From contig JABDGE010000013.1 of the NCBI GenBank assembly GCA_013286235.1, positions 1 through 59,589 of the forward strand: a stretch of 59,589 nucleotides of DNA, in the 5' to 3' direction. The notes under the pieces were generated by a model. The model made no database searches and was not told where the DNA came from. It was given only the letters and a program-made list of their open reading frames with translations. A program made the position numbers and the translations under genes. This DNA comes from Bacteroidota bacterium. GTDB lineage: Bacteria; Bacteroidota; Bacteroidia; Sphingobacteriales; Sphingobacteriaceae. Below are positions 7,948 through 17,120 of the stretch, piece after piece (positions within the stretch are counted from its first letter, which is position 1; every line of letters begins with the position of its first letter).

Positions 7948-10125
7948 ATGAGCAGATATATTTCCTTGTTTTTTTTGGCGCTGCCATGCCTCTTTGTTTC
8001 CTGTAAAAAGCACAAGGCAGGTACGGGCCACGATGGCTGGTCCACTTATGCCGGGGCCAAAGATGGCGACCGGTACTCGTCAAACACCGAATTAACACCT
8101 GAAAATGTAAGCCAGCTTCAAGTGGCATGGACTTACAGTTCGAACGATAAGGACAGCGCTAACCGTAGCCAAAATCAGTGCAATCCCATCATGATCGATG
8201 GCATACTCTATGCTACCAGCCCCCGGCTTAAGCTGCTCGCCTTAGATGCTGCCACCGGTGAACAAAAATGGGTATTTGACCCCGTGACCCATGACACTGC
8301 TAAAAACGCCGATCCGATGGCTTTTTACAAAATATGCAGGGGGGTAACGTACTGGCAGGATACAGCTGGCGGAAATAAACGCATTTTTTACAGCGTAGGC
8401 CCAAAAACATTTGCTATCGACGCGGAAACCGGTCAGCCTATAATGAATTTTGGAAAAGGCGGTTATTTAGACCTTGCCGAAGATCTGGGTCGCAAGGTGA
8501 CCTCCTATATATCCGGCACCACGCCCGGCGTTATCTATAAAGATCTGCTGATCATAGGGGCGCGTGTGGACGAATCGGAAGACGCCGCGCCGGGGCACAT
8601 CAGGGCTTATGATGTGATGACAGGTAAGCTGCGTTGGATATTTCACACAATTCCGGAACCGGGAGAGATCGGGTTTAATACCTGGCCCGACAGCACTGCC
8701 TGGAAGCGCCTGGGTTCGGCCAATAATTGGGCAGGGATGGCTGTAGACGAAAAACGCGGAATTGTATACGTTCCCACCGGATCAGTGGGCGGTGATTTTT
8801 ACGGGGGGCACCGCAAAGGCCCCGATCTGTTTGCCAATTGTATGCTGGCCCTGGATGCGGCTACCGGAAAATATATCTGGCATTACCAGGTGGTTCACCA
8901 TGACCTTTGGGACCGCGACCTGCCGGCAAACCCAAACCTGGTAACGATAAACCATAATGGCAAAACCATTGATGCGGTGGCGCAGATCACCAAGCACGGG
9001 TTTGTTTTTATGTTCGACCGCACCAACGGTCAGCCCATATTCCCGATAGAAGAAAAGCCTGTACCGACTAATGCGCTGCCCGGCGAGGAACCATCGCCGA
9101 CGCAGCCGATACCAACCTTGCCCCAGCCCTTTGCCCGCCAGCATTTTGGGCCGGAAGATGTTACCGACATATCGCCCGAAACCCATACAGATATGATGGA
9201 GAAATACAACAAGGTGAAATACAATGCCCGGTTTACACCGCCGAGCAAGGATGGCGACTGGATTTTCCCTGGTTTCGACGGGGGAGGGGAGTGGGGCGGT
9301 GCTGCAGTTGACCCCGAAACAAAGATCATGTATATCAGCAGCAGCGAGATGCCATGGGCCCAGGTGATGATCGATGTACCTAAAAATGTGGACGAGCACA
9401 CACTTCAGGGCGCAGGCCACGCCATTTACAACCGGTATTGCATTGGCTGCCACGGACCTGAGCTAAAAGGGAACGGGACATCATTCCCGTCGTTAGTTAA
9501 CATTGGCAAAAAATACAATGAACTGCAGATAGGCCAGATTATAGCCGGAGGGCGCAATATGATGCCTTCGTTTAAGCAAATTACGGCAAACCAAAAGCAG
9601 GCCCTCCTTGCGTTTTTGCTGAAAATTCCAGCCAAACCTTCAGACGCAGCTATTATGCCGAAGGAACCAGTTTCGTCGACTAAGAACGTCCAAAATCCCG
9701 TGCCCTATATGATGGACGGTTATAAACGCTTTTTAGATAAAGATGGCTACCCGGGCATCAAACCGCCCTGGGGAACGCTTGGCGCTGTGGACCTGACATC
9801 GGGAAAACTGTTGTGGAAGGTGCCGCTGGGAGAGTACCCCGAACTGACCAAAAAAGGCATTCCGAAAACCGGAACCGAGCTATATGGCGGCCCGCTGGTG
9901 ACGAAAGGAGGCCTTGTATTCGTTGCCGCCACAAAAGACGAGAAAATACACGCCTTTGATAAAAAGACCGGTAAACAGCTTTGGGAAGCCAAACTTCCTG
10001 CTGCGGGCTACGCCACACCGGCTACGTACAGCATCGACGGTAAACAATACGTAGTGATTGCCTGCGGCGGCGGAAAGATCGGCAGTAAATCCGGCGATAG
10101 TTATGTTTGTTTTGCGTTGCCGTAA
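7948..10125 (+). CDS. PQQ-dependent quinohemoprotein dehydrogenase (lipoprotein)
   Basis: The 725-residue protein has a signal with lipobox FVSC (Cys19, then KK), so it should be membrane-anchored on the periplasmic side. An eight-bladed beta-propeller of the PQQ enzyme family is evident from repeated tryptophan-docking motifs (LDAATGEQKWVF, YDVMTGKLRWIF, LDAATGKYIWHYQ, VDLTSGKLLWKV, FDKKTGKQLWEA). A cytochrome c domain with heme motif CIGCH is inserted before the last blades (about residues 488-560), and MMPSF offers the distal Met. The N-terminal part matches the membrane glucose/quinate dehydrogenase type. It should oxidise a sugar or alcohol and pass electrons through heme to the respiratory chain. 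No PQQ biosynthesis genes are in the window. Confidence 0.9.
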   Translation: MSRYISLFFLALPCLFVSCKKHKAGTGHDGWSTYAGAKDGDRYSSNTELTPENVSQLQVAWTYSSNDKDSANRSQNQCNPIMIDGILYATSPRLKLLALDAATGEQKWVFDPVTHDTAKNADPMAFYKICRGVTYWQDTAGGNKRIFYSVGPKTFAIDAETGQPIMNFGKGGYLDLAEDLGRKVTSYISGTTPGVIYKDLLIIGARVDESEDAAPGHIRAYDVMTGKLRWIFHTIPEPGEIGFNTWPDSTAWKRLGSANNWAGMAVDEKRGIVYVPTGSVGGDFYGGHRKGPDLFANCMLALDAATGKYIWHYQVVHHDLWDRDLPANPNLVTINHNGKTIDAVAQITKHGFVFMFDRTNGQPIFPIEEKPVPTNALPGEEPSPTQPIPTLPQPFARQHFGPEDVTDISPETHTDMMEKYNKVKYNARFTPPSKDGDWIFPGFDGGGEWGGAAVDPETKIMYISSSEMPWAQVMIDVPKNVDEHTLQGAGHAIYNRYCIGCHGPELKGNGTSFPSLVNIGKKYNELQIGQIIAGGRNMMPSFKQITANQKQALLAFLLKIPAKPSDAAIMPKEPVSSTKNVQNPVPYMMDGYKRFLDKDGYPGIKPPWGTLGAVDLTSGKLLWKVPLGEYPELTKKGIPKTGTELYGGPLVTKGGLVFVAATKDEKIHAFDKKTGKQLWEAKLPAAGYATPATYSIDGKQYVVIACGGGKIGSKSGDSYVCFALP

Positions 10126-10126
10126 A

Positions 10127-10246
10127 GAGCTGAAAGCTTAAAGCGAAAAGACCAAAGCTGATGAGAGGCCATTAATCGCAATTTATAGCCGAAGAGAAAG
10201 TGGCAATAGCTTTAGCTTTCAGCTTTATGCCTTCAGCTTTACGCTT
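10127..10246. repeat. AAGC short-word repeat with inverted arms
   Basis: AGCTGAAAGCT (10128-10138) is perfectly complementary to AGCTTTCAGCT (10214-10224). Further words AAGCTTAAAGCG and CTTCAGCTTTACGC extend the arms imperfectly. It fills the gap between the dehydrogenase stop and the next gene and ends in CGCTTTTTT, which could help terminate transcription. Confidence 0.5.
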
Positions 10247-10264
10247 TTTTCGTAGTTTTAAGCA

Positions 10265-10858
10265 ATGGAAAAAGGACGCTTAGAGGCATTCAGCGATGGG
10301 GTTTTTGCAATCATCATTACCATTATGGTGCTCGAACTTAAAGTTCCCCAAAAAACCGACTTTGCCGCACTGGTGGAAATTTGGCCCGTATTTTTAGGCT
10401 ACATAATGAGCTTTGTTTATGTAGGTATTTACTGGAACAATCATCATCACATGTTCCAGGCCGCTGAGTCGGTAAACGGCACCATCCTCTGGGCCAATAT
10501 GAACCTGCTTTTCTGGCTGTCGCTGATACCTTTTGTAACCGACTGGATGGGGGAGAACCACTTCGCAAAGTTACCGGTAACGTGCTATGGCATCATCCTT
10601 ATAATGAACGCATTCTCCTATACATTGCTTTCGGTTACCCTTATAAGGCACCACGGCAAGGATTCGCTCCTCGCAAAAGCTGTCGGAAAAGATACCAAGG
10701 GTAACATATCGTTAGGTATTTATGCCGCCGCCATCGCAATTTCGTTGTTTAACTCAACCATTAGCGTCGTTCTCTATGGTATCGTCGCCTGTATCTGGTT
10801 TATCCCCGATAAACGCATTGAACGGCGGATAACAGGCGAGGAGCCGCCATGTGATTAG
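10265..10858 (+). CDS. TMEM175-family (DUF1211) membrane channel
   Basis: The 197-residue protein has an N-terminal RLEAFSDGVFAIIITIMVLEL segment carrying the RxxxFSDG signature of bacterial TMEM175 potassium channels. Five more hydrophobic spans follow at about residues 35-55, 70-90, 105-127, 145-163 and 165-182. Family members form tetramers that conduct potassium without a classical TVGYG filter. The length is normal and the start is the ATG just before the signature. It stands alone, with a repeat-filled gap on both sides. Physiological role here is unknown. Confidence 0.88.
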   Translation: MEKGRLEAFSDGVFAIIITIMVLELKVPQKTDFAALVEIWPVFLGYIMSFVYVGIYWNNHHHMFQAAESVNGTILWANMNLLFWLSLIPFVTDWMGENHFAKLPVTCYGIILIMNAFSYTLLSVTLIRHHGKDSLLAKAVGKDTKGNISLGIYAAAIAISLFNSTISVVLYGIVACIWFIPDKRIERRITGEEPPCD

Positions 10859-10865
10859 TGTTGAG

Positions 10866-11057
10866 CCATTAGTTCTAAGTCTTGGATCCTAAGTGATTTT
10901 TTGCTTTTAAAATGATGATCGACCGATCACTCACCATTCGCTACTCAACTTACAAACTGCCAACCGCCAACCGCCAACTGACTACTGCCCCACTGCCAAC
11001 CGACCACTGCCAACACACTGCCAACTGCCCACTGACCACTGATAACTGCCAACTGAC
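10866..11057. repeat. Low-complexity AGTC and TGCCAAC word repeat
   Basis: The 199-base gap before the SusD stop codon begins with AGTC-family words (TTCTAAGTCTTGG, TCCTAAGTG). It then has about 130 bases of degenerate seven- to eight-base words such as CTGCCAACTG, ACCGCCAACTG and ACTGACCACTG (10955-11057). Two of the words (CACTCACCATTC) also occur near 3375. A Pro/Thr/Cys-rich reading frame through it is an artefact of the repeat. Confidence 0.6.
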
Positions 11058-12668
11058 TTATTGCCCGCTCGCCACATCCCACCAAACACGGGTGGTTACT
11101 TTATCGCCACCGGTTTGGTTTAGGATCGCTATCTCCGCATTATAGTTGGGCAAATTGGTAATTTTTTGACTTGGAGGATAAACTAACCGGCGCGGTATGG
11201 TGCCATTAGAAATGTTACCGGGATAATCAGTCGGCTTTAAATAAGGCAGATCGCCGCAACGCCGCCAGTTAGCCCAGGTTTCATATTCATCCATCAGTGT
11301 ACAAAGCCAATATTGCATGTTTATCTGTGAAAGCCCTGTTGCAGAATTATAAGGTTGGGAAGTTAAATAAGTTTGAGCATCGGTGGTGCTGATAGCTGCA
11401 GCAGGCCCATATGCAGCTAATTGTGTTATGGCTGCTATCACGCCATTATTGTAGTGAGTGGTTGCATTGCCGCCAACTCCCCAGCGCTGTGCAGCGTCAG
11501 CAAGCAAAAATTCAGTTTCTGCATAAGTAAGTATCAAACTTGGCGCATTAAGCGAAAGCACGTTATCACTTAATCGTGAATATCCCGCAAGACCTTCTGC
11601 GGGTAGCGAATCCTTGGCAGCGATAAGAAGGTTTATTGCCGGATTGAGGCCCCCGATAATATACCCGGGAGGCAAACCGATCTGGTCAGCCGGGGTATTG
11701 TCCGCAGTTCCCGGGAAATTGCCGTTGTTATCTAAGCCGTATGCAATCCAGGTTACCACAGGTAAACGCGGATCGTTCTTTTTTTTCATGTCACTAATAA
11801 TAGTGCTTGATAGCCTTATGTCCACGCTATCCTGACTAAGGATTTGTGCCCCATCCTGGTTTTCTGTAAGTGAGTTAGCGCTCAGCACATGCAGAACAAT
11901 GGCGTTATCATTGTTGCTTTGCATGGTCTGTCCCATAACCTGTGTCACATATTTTTGAGCGGTTGTGGGGTCAACTTTTGTTAAGCGCATAGCCATCCGC
12001 AGCAATAAAGAGTTACCAAACATTTTCCACTCCAAAATTTGATCAGCTGCTTGCGAATACAAGATATCTCCGGTTGGTTTATCACCACTTTCAATCAGGC
12101 TATCGGTTGCCTGTGATACCTCTTTTAGCAAATCCGGATAAATAACCTGTTGTTTATCATAAGCAGGTGTATATATCCTGTCGTAATATCCCAGGCCTGC
12201 CTGGAAATAAGGAATATCACCATAAAGGTCCGTTAACTGCTCAAATATCATGGCTTTCATTATACGTGCCATTTGATGAAGATTACGATATTGTGGTTTA
12301 TTGGCCGTAAGCTGGTATAACTCTACAACAGGCTGAACAGCGCTGGTATAATTGTCCTGGAATGTTTGGCCCATGGCGCCAATATTATTCAAATATTTGT
12401 CGCCATAATAAAATCCGGTGTTCGTTGATGCCACATGCTGAATAAAACCGGCAACCGCGCCCCATTTTGTCACCCACACACTCCCACCTTCGGTTGGGGC
12501 TCCGGTGTAGGCCAGCTGAACCGTTGTCAGCAAAAGATTTGGATTCACCTGGGCGGCTGTAATTTGGTCCGGATTGGTATTCGCCGCTGTCAGGGCTTTT
12601 TTACACGAACTCGCAGCCATCGTAACAAAGGCTGCTGTTGCTATTAAGTATATACGCTTAAATTTCAT
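11058..12668 (-). CDS. SusD/RagB-like nutrient-binding outer-membrane lipoprotein
   Basis: I use the ATG at 12668 (MKFKRIYLIA), which directly precedes a lipoprotein signal with lipobox ASSC (Cys22, then KK). The 536-residue mature region has the SusD-like_2 pattern: NTNPDQ near the start, NPNLLLTTVQLAYTG, helical TPR-like stretches, and a C-terminal YWLCTLMDEYETWANWRRCGDLP box. SusD proteins cap the SusC porin at the cell surface and deliver glycan or peptide substrate. It lies 37 bases downstream of the SusC-like gene and is co-transcribed. No polysaccharide-degrading enzyme is adjacent, so the substrate cannot be named. Confidence 0.92.
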   Translation of the reverse strand: MKFKRIYLIATAAFVTMAASSCKKALTAANTNPDQITAAQVNPNLLLTTVQLAYTGAPTEGGSVWVTKWGAVAGFIQHVASTNTGFYYGDKYLNNIGAMGQTFQDNYTSAVQPVVELYQLTANKPQYRNLHQMARIMKAMIFEQLTDLYGDIPYFQAGLGYYDRIYTPAYDKQQVIYPDLLKEVSQATDSLIESGDKPTGDILYSQAADQILEWKMFGNSLLLRMAMRLTKVDPTTAQKYVTQVMGQTMQSNNDNAIVLHVLSANSLTENQDGAQILSQDSVDIRLSSTIISDMKKKNDPRLPVVTWIAYGLDNNGNFPGTADNTPADQIGLPPGYIIGGLNPAINLLIAAKDSLPAEGLAGYSRLSDNVLSLNAPSLILTYAETEFLLADAAQRWGVGGNATTHYNNGVIAAITQLAAYGPAAAISTTDAQTYLTSQPYNSATGLSQINMQYWLCTLMDEYETWANWRRCGDLPYLKPTDYPGNISNGTIPRRLVYPPSQKITNLPNYNAEIAILNQTGGDKVTTRVWWDVASGQ

Positions 12669-12705
12669 ACTAATGTCTTTATATTGCTTGTACATATGTA
12701 TTTAG

Positions 12706-15700
12706 TTACAATTTTATGTTTAGGTTTAGCCCAAGTGTCCTGGAATAAGGAACGGCCGGAGCCTCAAGTCCCTGTGAATATATCGAAGAGGTATAACTTT
12801 CTTCCGGATCCACATTCGGTATCGCCTTAAATATAGTAAACACGTTATGGCATACAAAGCTTAACCTTACACCATGTATAGCGCCATGAAATGCTGTCGT
12901 CGGGAAATCATAACCTATTATTAATTGTCTGAATTTTATAAAGCTATCACTGTAAACAAACTGTCCCTGGTCGGCAAAGGCCCAATCGCCGTAGTAGCCC
13001 TGGGCGTTCTGCTGGTCAGTTCCATATAGCTTGTTTCTGCCGGCAACTGTAAGTTGGGAAAGTCCGTCCTGGTAAGCAACAATATTGGTATTCGAAAATA
13101 TATGTCCTCCGAATTTGCCGTCGATAAGGAATGAGAACGTCAAGTGCTTATACTTAAACGAGTTATTAATACCGCCGGTCCAGGGGTTTTCTCCCGATCC
13201 AAAGCTCTTTGGCTGCGCCACAGAGGGATCCGGAGCGCCCAATTGCGGGTTGATAATAATATTCCCCTGGGCGTCGCGTGCGGGATCTAACGCGATTATC
13301 TGCAGCGGCTCTTTGCCAACTATATCCTGCAGATACGCTGTTGAGCCCCAATCCTGGGCTTCGGAGCCAAGATTTATATTGGGCTGACCGCCCAATGATA
13401 TCACTTTCCCTTTGGCGTAAGCGCCATTCAAATCAATATCCCAGCTAAAATCAGTATTCTTAACGGGAGTACCCCCCACTGCAAGTTCTACACCGTTATA
13501 TTTTAATGTCCCAACATTAAGTATTGCCGAATTGTATCCCGAAGTGTAATCAATCGTTACCGGTATAATATCGTTTATGATCTGCTTTTGATAAACGGCC
13601 AGGTCAAACCTTATCCTGTTTTTAAAAAAGTCCATTTCTGTTCCCACCTCAAACTCCTTTCTTTCGGAGGGTCTCAGCCCGCTGTTAGGAACAGTGCCAT
13701 TTCCTGCCGTACCTATCGGAAAGGTACCCCCGTTGCCGGGAATGTAAGTTCCGTTTATGCCATAGGTTTGAAGTGTTTGGTATGGAGAGTCGGCTGCGCC
13801 GCCAACATCGGCATAACTTAGCCGCAATTTGCCAAGATCCATATTTTCGATATGCCATAGCTCTGAAAAAACGAAAGAACCACTAACAGACGGATAGAAG
13901 TAATTAATAATACCCGGCGATAAAGTTGAGTACCAGTCGTTACGGCCGGTCACGGTTAAATAAAGGAAATTTTTATAGGTGAAATCGACGCTTCCATACA
14001 GCGATTGATATTCTTCGTTATTTGTCTGAAGGGTTGTGTATGGATTTTCAAGATTGCCAATGTTATACAGGTTGGGAATAGCGAAGTTATTGCCTCCCGC
14101 TGTAAAATATTCCTGAACCGATTTCCTATAGTTACTGCCAAGTAATATATTCATGGAAAAATCCTTGCTGAATTTGAAATCTTTGCCGAATGTAAGATCA
14201 AGGTTTAGCTCCGTTTGTTTTACATTTTGCTCGTTCATATCCCCATCTACGCCCTCATCTACTAAATAACCTGTTCCCGGAGGTTCGATATTTGTATTCC
14301 TGTCATTGGTATAATCATCCGCAACCTGGAAACCAATAAAATAGCCGCTGTCAAATGTGTACTTTAAATTTGCCGCGCCTGTAAAACGGTTACGGTGAAT
14401 AGCTCCCTGTAATTCATAAGCAGCAAAATAAGGATTGGTTGTGTAAGGATCGTCAAAAGGATTTAATTCATTTCCGTTTGCAAGAGTTCCATTGCCATTA
14501 GGGCCCGCTAAAGTAGTAATATTAATATTTCTCGGCACAAACATCGGCCCCCAGTTTAGGTTACCCACTGCATCAGATAGGTTAGGGGCGTTTTTTGTAT
14601 ATTCAGTTACATATTGGCCTGAAAGGTCGAGTGTTAAATTTTTTCCAAATTTCAGGTTGGTAACGTCGTTGAATGTTAAACGGTAAAGTCCTGCATTTGG
14701 AACATAGCTTTGATCATTTAAATCGCTTACAGAGAAGCGTGTTGCACTGCCGTCATCAAAACCTTTGCTAAACGATACTGTATTTGTAAGATCGCCGCCG
14801 GGACGGTAAAAACGACCAAGATTTCCATCAGCAACAGCGGAATAGGGTCTTTTAACCCCATCAAACTGGTAAACATCCTGACCCGCCATTTTCGCGCCCC
14901 AGTTTGATTCCATTGAACCTAAAGCGTCTGCCGCGCTAACAGGTAACGCTTCATTATATCCCTGGCCATATACATTCTGGAAATTAGTTTCGTCTATTAC
15001 ATCCTCACGTACAAAGTTTGAATTTATTTCCACTCCCAGCCCCTCACCGGCTTTTCCCTTTTTGGTAGTGATCAGTACCACACCATTTGCACCGCGATAG
15101 CCGTACAGCGCTGTAGCAGCGGCGCCCTTTAATACAGATATAGTTTCAATATCATCCGGGTTAATGTCGCCTATGCCATCACCGCCATCTTTCCCGCCAT
15201 AACCATCATTCCCGGTTTGCTGATAATTGTTGTTTACAAGCGGTATCCCGTTAAGTACATATAGTGGCTGATTATTACCTGTCATGCTGCTGATGCCGCG
15301 TATGATCACGTTTGTTGCGCCATTTGGACCGGATGCAACACCGCTTACGTTTACACCTGCAACACGGCCTTCCAAACTGTTAACAAAGCTATTTTCCCGG
15401 GCCTCTGTGATAGAAGCGCCTTTTACCTCTGTTTCTGAATAGCCTATTGCTCGCTTTTCCTTTGTAACGCCCAGCGCCGTAACAACAACGTCTTTCAATA
15501 GGCCCGCGTCCTGCAGCAAACCTATGTTGATCTGGGTTTGGTTGCTGACCAATACACTGGCCGTTTTATAGCCGATGTAGGAAAATGTGAGGACGGCGCC
15601 GGGGCTTACACTGATGGTGTAATTTCCTTTGGTGTCCGTTATGGCGCCCCTGCCGGTTCCTTTTATGCCTACCGAAACACCGATCAGCGGCTCTTTGGTG

Positions 15701-15846
15701 GCGGCATCCGTTACCGCTCCTTTAATGATTTGGGGTGGGGGACTGTTTTGTGCATTAGCCGCCTGGGCTAAAATGAAGATAAGCGTTGCTGACAACACGC
15801 ATCTAAATAAAACAGTAAGAGAAAGAGCGTAAAAGTTTCTTTGCAT
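12706..15846 (-). CDS. SusC/RagA-family TonB-linked outer-membrane transporter
   Basis: The start is the ATG at 15846 (MQRNFYALSLTVLF), which gives a signal peptide ending AQAANAQ; an upstream in-frame start would add 21 polar residues. The 1046-residue protein has a carboxypeptidase-regulatory-like domain (residues about 35-110, KGAVTDAATKEPLIGVSV), a TonB-dependent plug with the SusC box (NVIIRGISSMTGNNQPLYVLNGIPL, DDIETISVLKGAAATALYG) and a beta-barrel ending LGLNLNIKL. There is no N-terminal anti-sigma-interaction domain and no ECF sigma/FecR pair nearby, so control differs from trans-envelope SusC systems. With the downstream SusD it forms the import pair. Confidence 0.95.
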   Translation of the reverse strand: MQRNFYALSLTVLFRCVLSATLIFILAQAANAQNSPPPQIIKGAVTDAATKEPLIGVSVGIKGTGRGAITDTKGNYTISVSPGAVLTFSYIGYKTASVLVSNQTQINIGLLQDAGLLKDVVVTALGVTKEKRAIGYSETEVKGASITEARENSFVNSLEGRVAGVNVSGVASGPNGATNVIIRGISSMTGNNQPLYVLNGIPLVNNNYQQTGNDGYGGKDGGDGIGDINPDDIETISVLKGAAATALYGYRGANGVVLITTKKGKAGEGLGVEINSNFVREDVIDETNFQNVYGQGYNEALPVSAADALGSMESNWGAKMAGQDVYQFDGVKRPYSAVADGNLGRFYRPGGDLTNTVSFSKGFDDGSATRFSVSDLNDQSYVPNAGLYRLTFNDVTNLKFGKNLTLDLSGQYVTEYTKNAPNLSDAVGNLNWGPMFVPRNINITTLAGPNGNGTLANGNELNPFDDPYTTNPYFAAYELQGAIHRNRFTGAANLKYTFDSGYFIGFQVADDYTNDRNTNIEPPGTGYLVDEGVDGDMNEQNVKQTELNLDLTFGKDFKFSKDFSMNILLGSNYRKSVQEYFTAGGNNFAIPNLYNIGNLENPYTTLQTNNEEYQSLYGSVDFTYKNFLYLTVTGRNDWYSTLSPGIINYFYPSVSGSFVFSELWHIENMDLGKLRLSYADVGGAADSPYQTLQTYGINGTYIPGNGGTFPIGTAGNGTVPNSGLRPSERKEFEVGTEMDFFKNRIRFDLAVYQKQIINDIIPVTIDYTSGYNSAILNVGTLKYNGVELAVGGTPVKNTDFSWDIDLNGAYAKGKVISLGGQPNINLGSEAQDWGSTAYLQDIVGKEPLQIIALDPARDAQGNIIINPQLGAPDPSVAQPKSFGSGENPWTGGINNSFKYKHLTFSFLIDGKFGGHIFSNTNIVAYQDGLSQLTVAGRNKLYGTDQQNAQGYYGDWAFADQGQFVYSDSFIKFRQLIIGYDFPTTAFHGAIHGVRLSFVCHNVFTIFKAIPNVDPEESYTSSIYSQGLEAPAVPYSRTLGLNLNIKL

Positions 15847-15934
15847 ACAGTAAGATTTGAAGATGTAAATGAAGGAATCCCGCCTAAGGGTTTTATTGTT
15901 TTTCGCCAAACGTTATTGTAAAAGGGGTATTTAG

Positions 15935-15992
15935 CTAAATTAGAAAAAAAATTTCCTGATACAAAAAAAGTATCAGACCATTTAATTTGGTC
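15935..15992 (-). promoter_or_regulatory. Candidate SusC promoter with overlapping inverted repeats
   Basis: On the minus strand TTG (15964-15962), 19 bases, then TAATTTAG (15942-15935) resembles the Bacteroidota promoter with one mismatch, giving an 89-base leader. The -33 box sits in the inverted repeat CTGATAC-A7-GTATCAG (15956-15976). A second imperfect dyad, GACCA-N7-TGGTC (15976-15992), abuts it. These are plausible operator sites. The regulator is unknown. Confidence 0.4.
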
Positions 15993-16021
15993 ACAAAAAG
16001 GTTACGAATAGCCGGCAAACA

Positions 16022-16049
16022 ATAAAGCGCTCTTTTTGGAGCGCTTTAT
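16022..16049 (-). terminator. Hairpin terminator of the beta-barrel gene
   Basis: ATAAAGCGCTC (16022-16032) pairs perfectly over 11 bases with GAGCGCTTTAT (16039-16049), with a six-base loop. On the minus strand it follows the gene at 16095-16832 and is trailed by TGTTTG. A smaller dyad ATCGTT-N4-AACGAT lies at 16065-16080. Confidence 0.7.
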
Positions 16050-16094
16050 AAATTTTGGACCTGCTATCGTTAAGTAACGATCTTTTGGACGGGA

Positions 16095-16832
16095 TTAAAA
16101 TTTAATCATTATACTTAAGGTGCTCTGCAGGACATTTACAGGCAGTTGGGTTTGGAAACGGTCGCCTGTATCGGGGTTGCCGGAGTTTTCGATTTTTAAA
16201 CAGTTGGTGTTAACATAGTTAATACGAAAACCCACATCCCATGCATCGCTTAAGGCATAACGCAAACTTGCACTTCCGCCATAGGCGACTGCCAGCGACC
16301 CTGAATTAAACTGGTAAAATTCCAGGCCGTTGCTGGCGTATGCGAACACGACACTGATATCCGGTGTGTCGAAGCTTTTGATTACGCCAGCTTCGGCTCT
16401 AAGGTCGAGCGTGAATTTTTTGTGAACGAATGAATACTGCGGGCCGGCCAACAGGTTAACGCTTTGGAAGCGGCCCACTGATGTCACCGAAGTTTCTTCC
16501 TTTCCAAAACTTGAATTATACCCGTTAGCAAGGTTTTGTACATCGTTTGTAGTTAATTCACCCTGATCCTGGTAGGTAAATGTGATGCCTATCCCCAAAT
16601 TTTTGTGCAAGTAAAATGCTGCATCAAAGCCGACCATTTTACCAGTTTGTGCAAAGCCTGCGTTGTTGTTGCTGTAATTGGTTGAAGCGTAAGCGCCAAG
16701 CGGTGTTGAAAAGCCAGTCAGGAAACCAAAATACCCCTTGGCCTGGTTGTCTATATCGTCGTCCTGCGCTTTAGCCTGTATAGAAAATAAAGTTATTAGA
16801 ATTGCAGTAATTACAGTAAGGTTTTTTTTCAT
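16095..16832 (-). CDS. Outer-membrane beta-barrel protein
   Basis: The 245-residue product has a signal peptide (MKKNLTVITAILITLFSIQAKAQ) followed by amphipathic beta-strands alternating with short turns (GYFGFLTGFSTPLG, LGIGITFTYQDQG, SVNLLAGPQYSFVHKKFTLDLRAEAGV, VAYGGSASLRYAL, DVGFRINYVN). It ends in a C-terminal Phe (LSIMIKF) typical of barrel insertion signals. It fits the PorT/OmpW-like small barrels of Bacteroidota. Function is unknown. It has its own -7 element upstream and a hairpin terminator, so it is probably monocistronic. Confidence 0.8.
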   Translation of the reverse strand: MKKNLTVITAILITLFSIQAKAQDDDIDNQAKGYFGFLTGFSTPLGAYASTNYSNNNAGFAQTGKMVGFDAAFYLHKNLGIGITFTYQDQGELTTNDVQNLANGYNSSFGKEETSVTSVGRFQSVNLLAGPQYSFVHKKFTLDLRAEAGVIKSFDTPDISVVFAYASNGLEFYQFNSGSLAVAYGGSASLRYALSDAWDVGFRINYVNTNCLKIENSGNPDTGDRFQTQLPVNVLQSTLSIMIKF

Positions 16833-16909
16833 GTTAAATGTTAAAGTGCAGCGACTATCTGTTTGTATCTTTTTATGGCAATCAGCCTTTGTTAAATGTA
16901 TCGGTTATG

Positions 16910-16945
16910 CAAACGTATAAAGGTTTCCTATAGTATCCATGTCAA
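16910..16945 (-). promoter_or_regulatory. Probable promoter of the beta-barrel gene
   Basis: TACGTTTG on the minus strand (16917-16910) matches the TAnnTTTG -7 consensus exactly and lies 77 bases before the start codon. The nearest TTG (16945-16943) is 25 bases further up, two more than the usual range. Confidence 0.4.
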
Positions 16946-17120
16946 TTCTTAAAAATTGTTAAATTTTACTGTAACAAAAACCTTACCCGCAATAATAAGG
17001 CTTTAAATCTTTGGAAAAAATTATTTCGGCGTATTTGAAAAGATTGCAGGTACAATAACAGGAATTGTCCTGCATAAAAGCCGGAAACAGCAGATAAACC
17101 ATTACATTTTTTCGGCAAGG

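Noticed and set aside
8782..9453. 223-residue minus-strand frame inside the PQQ dehydrogenase gene
   Set aside because: It is antisense to a clear enzyme with conserved motifs and shows no family features of its own.
10912..11145. 77-residue Pro/Thr/Cys-rich frame (MMIDRSL...)
   Set aside because: It is a translation of the TGCCAAC word repeat running into the susD 3' end.
10865..16832. Full polysaccharide utilisation locus around SusCD
   Set aside because: No glycoside hydrolase, polysaccharide lyase, sulfatase or SusR-like regulator is adjacent; only the import pair can be supported.
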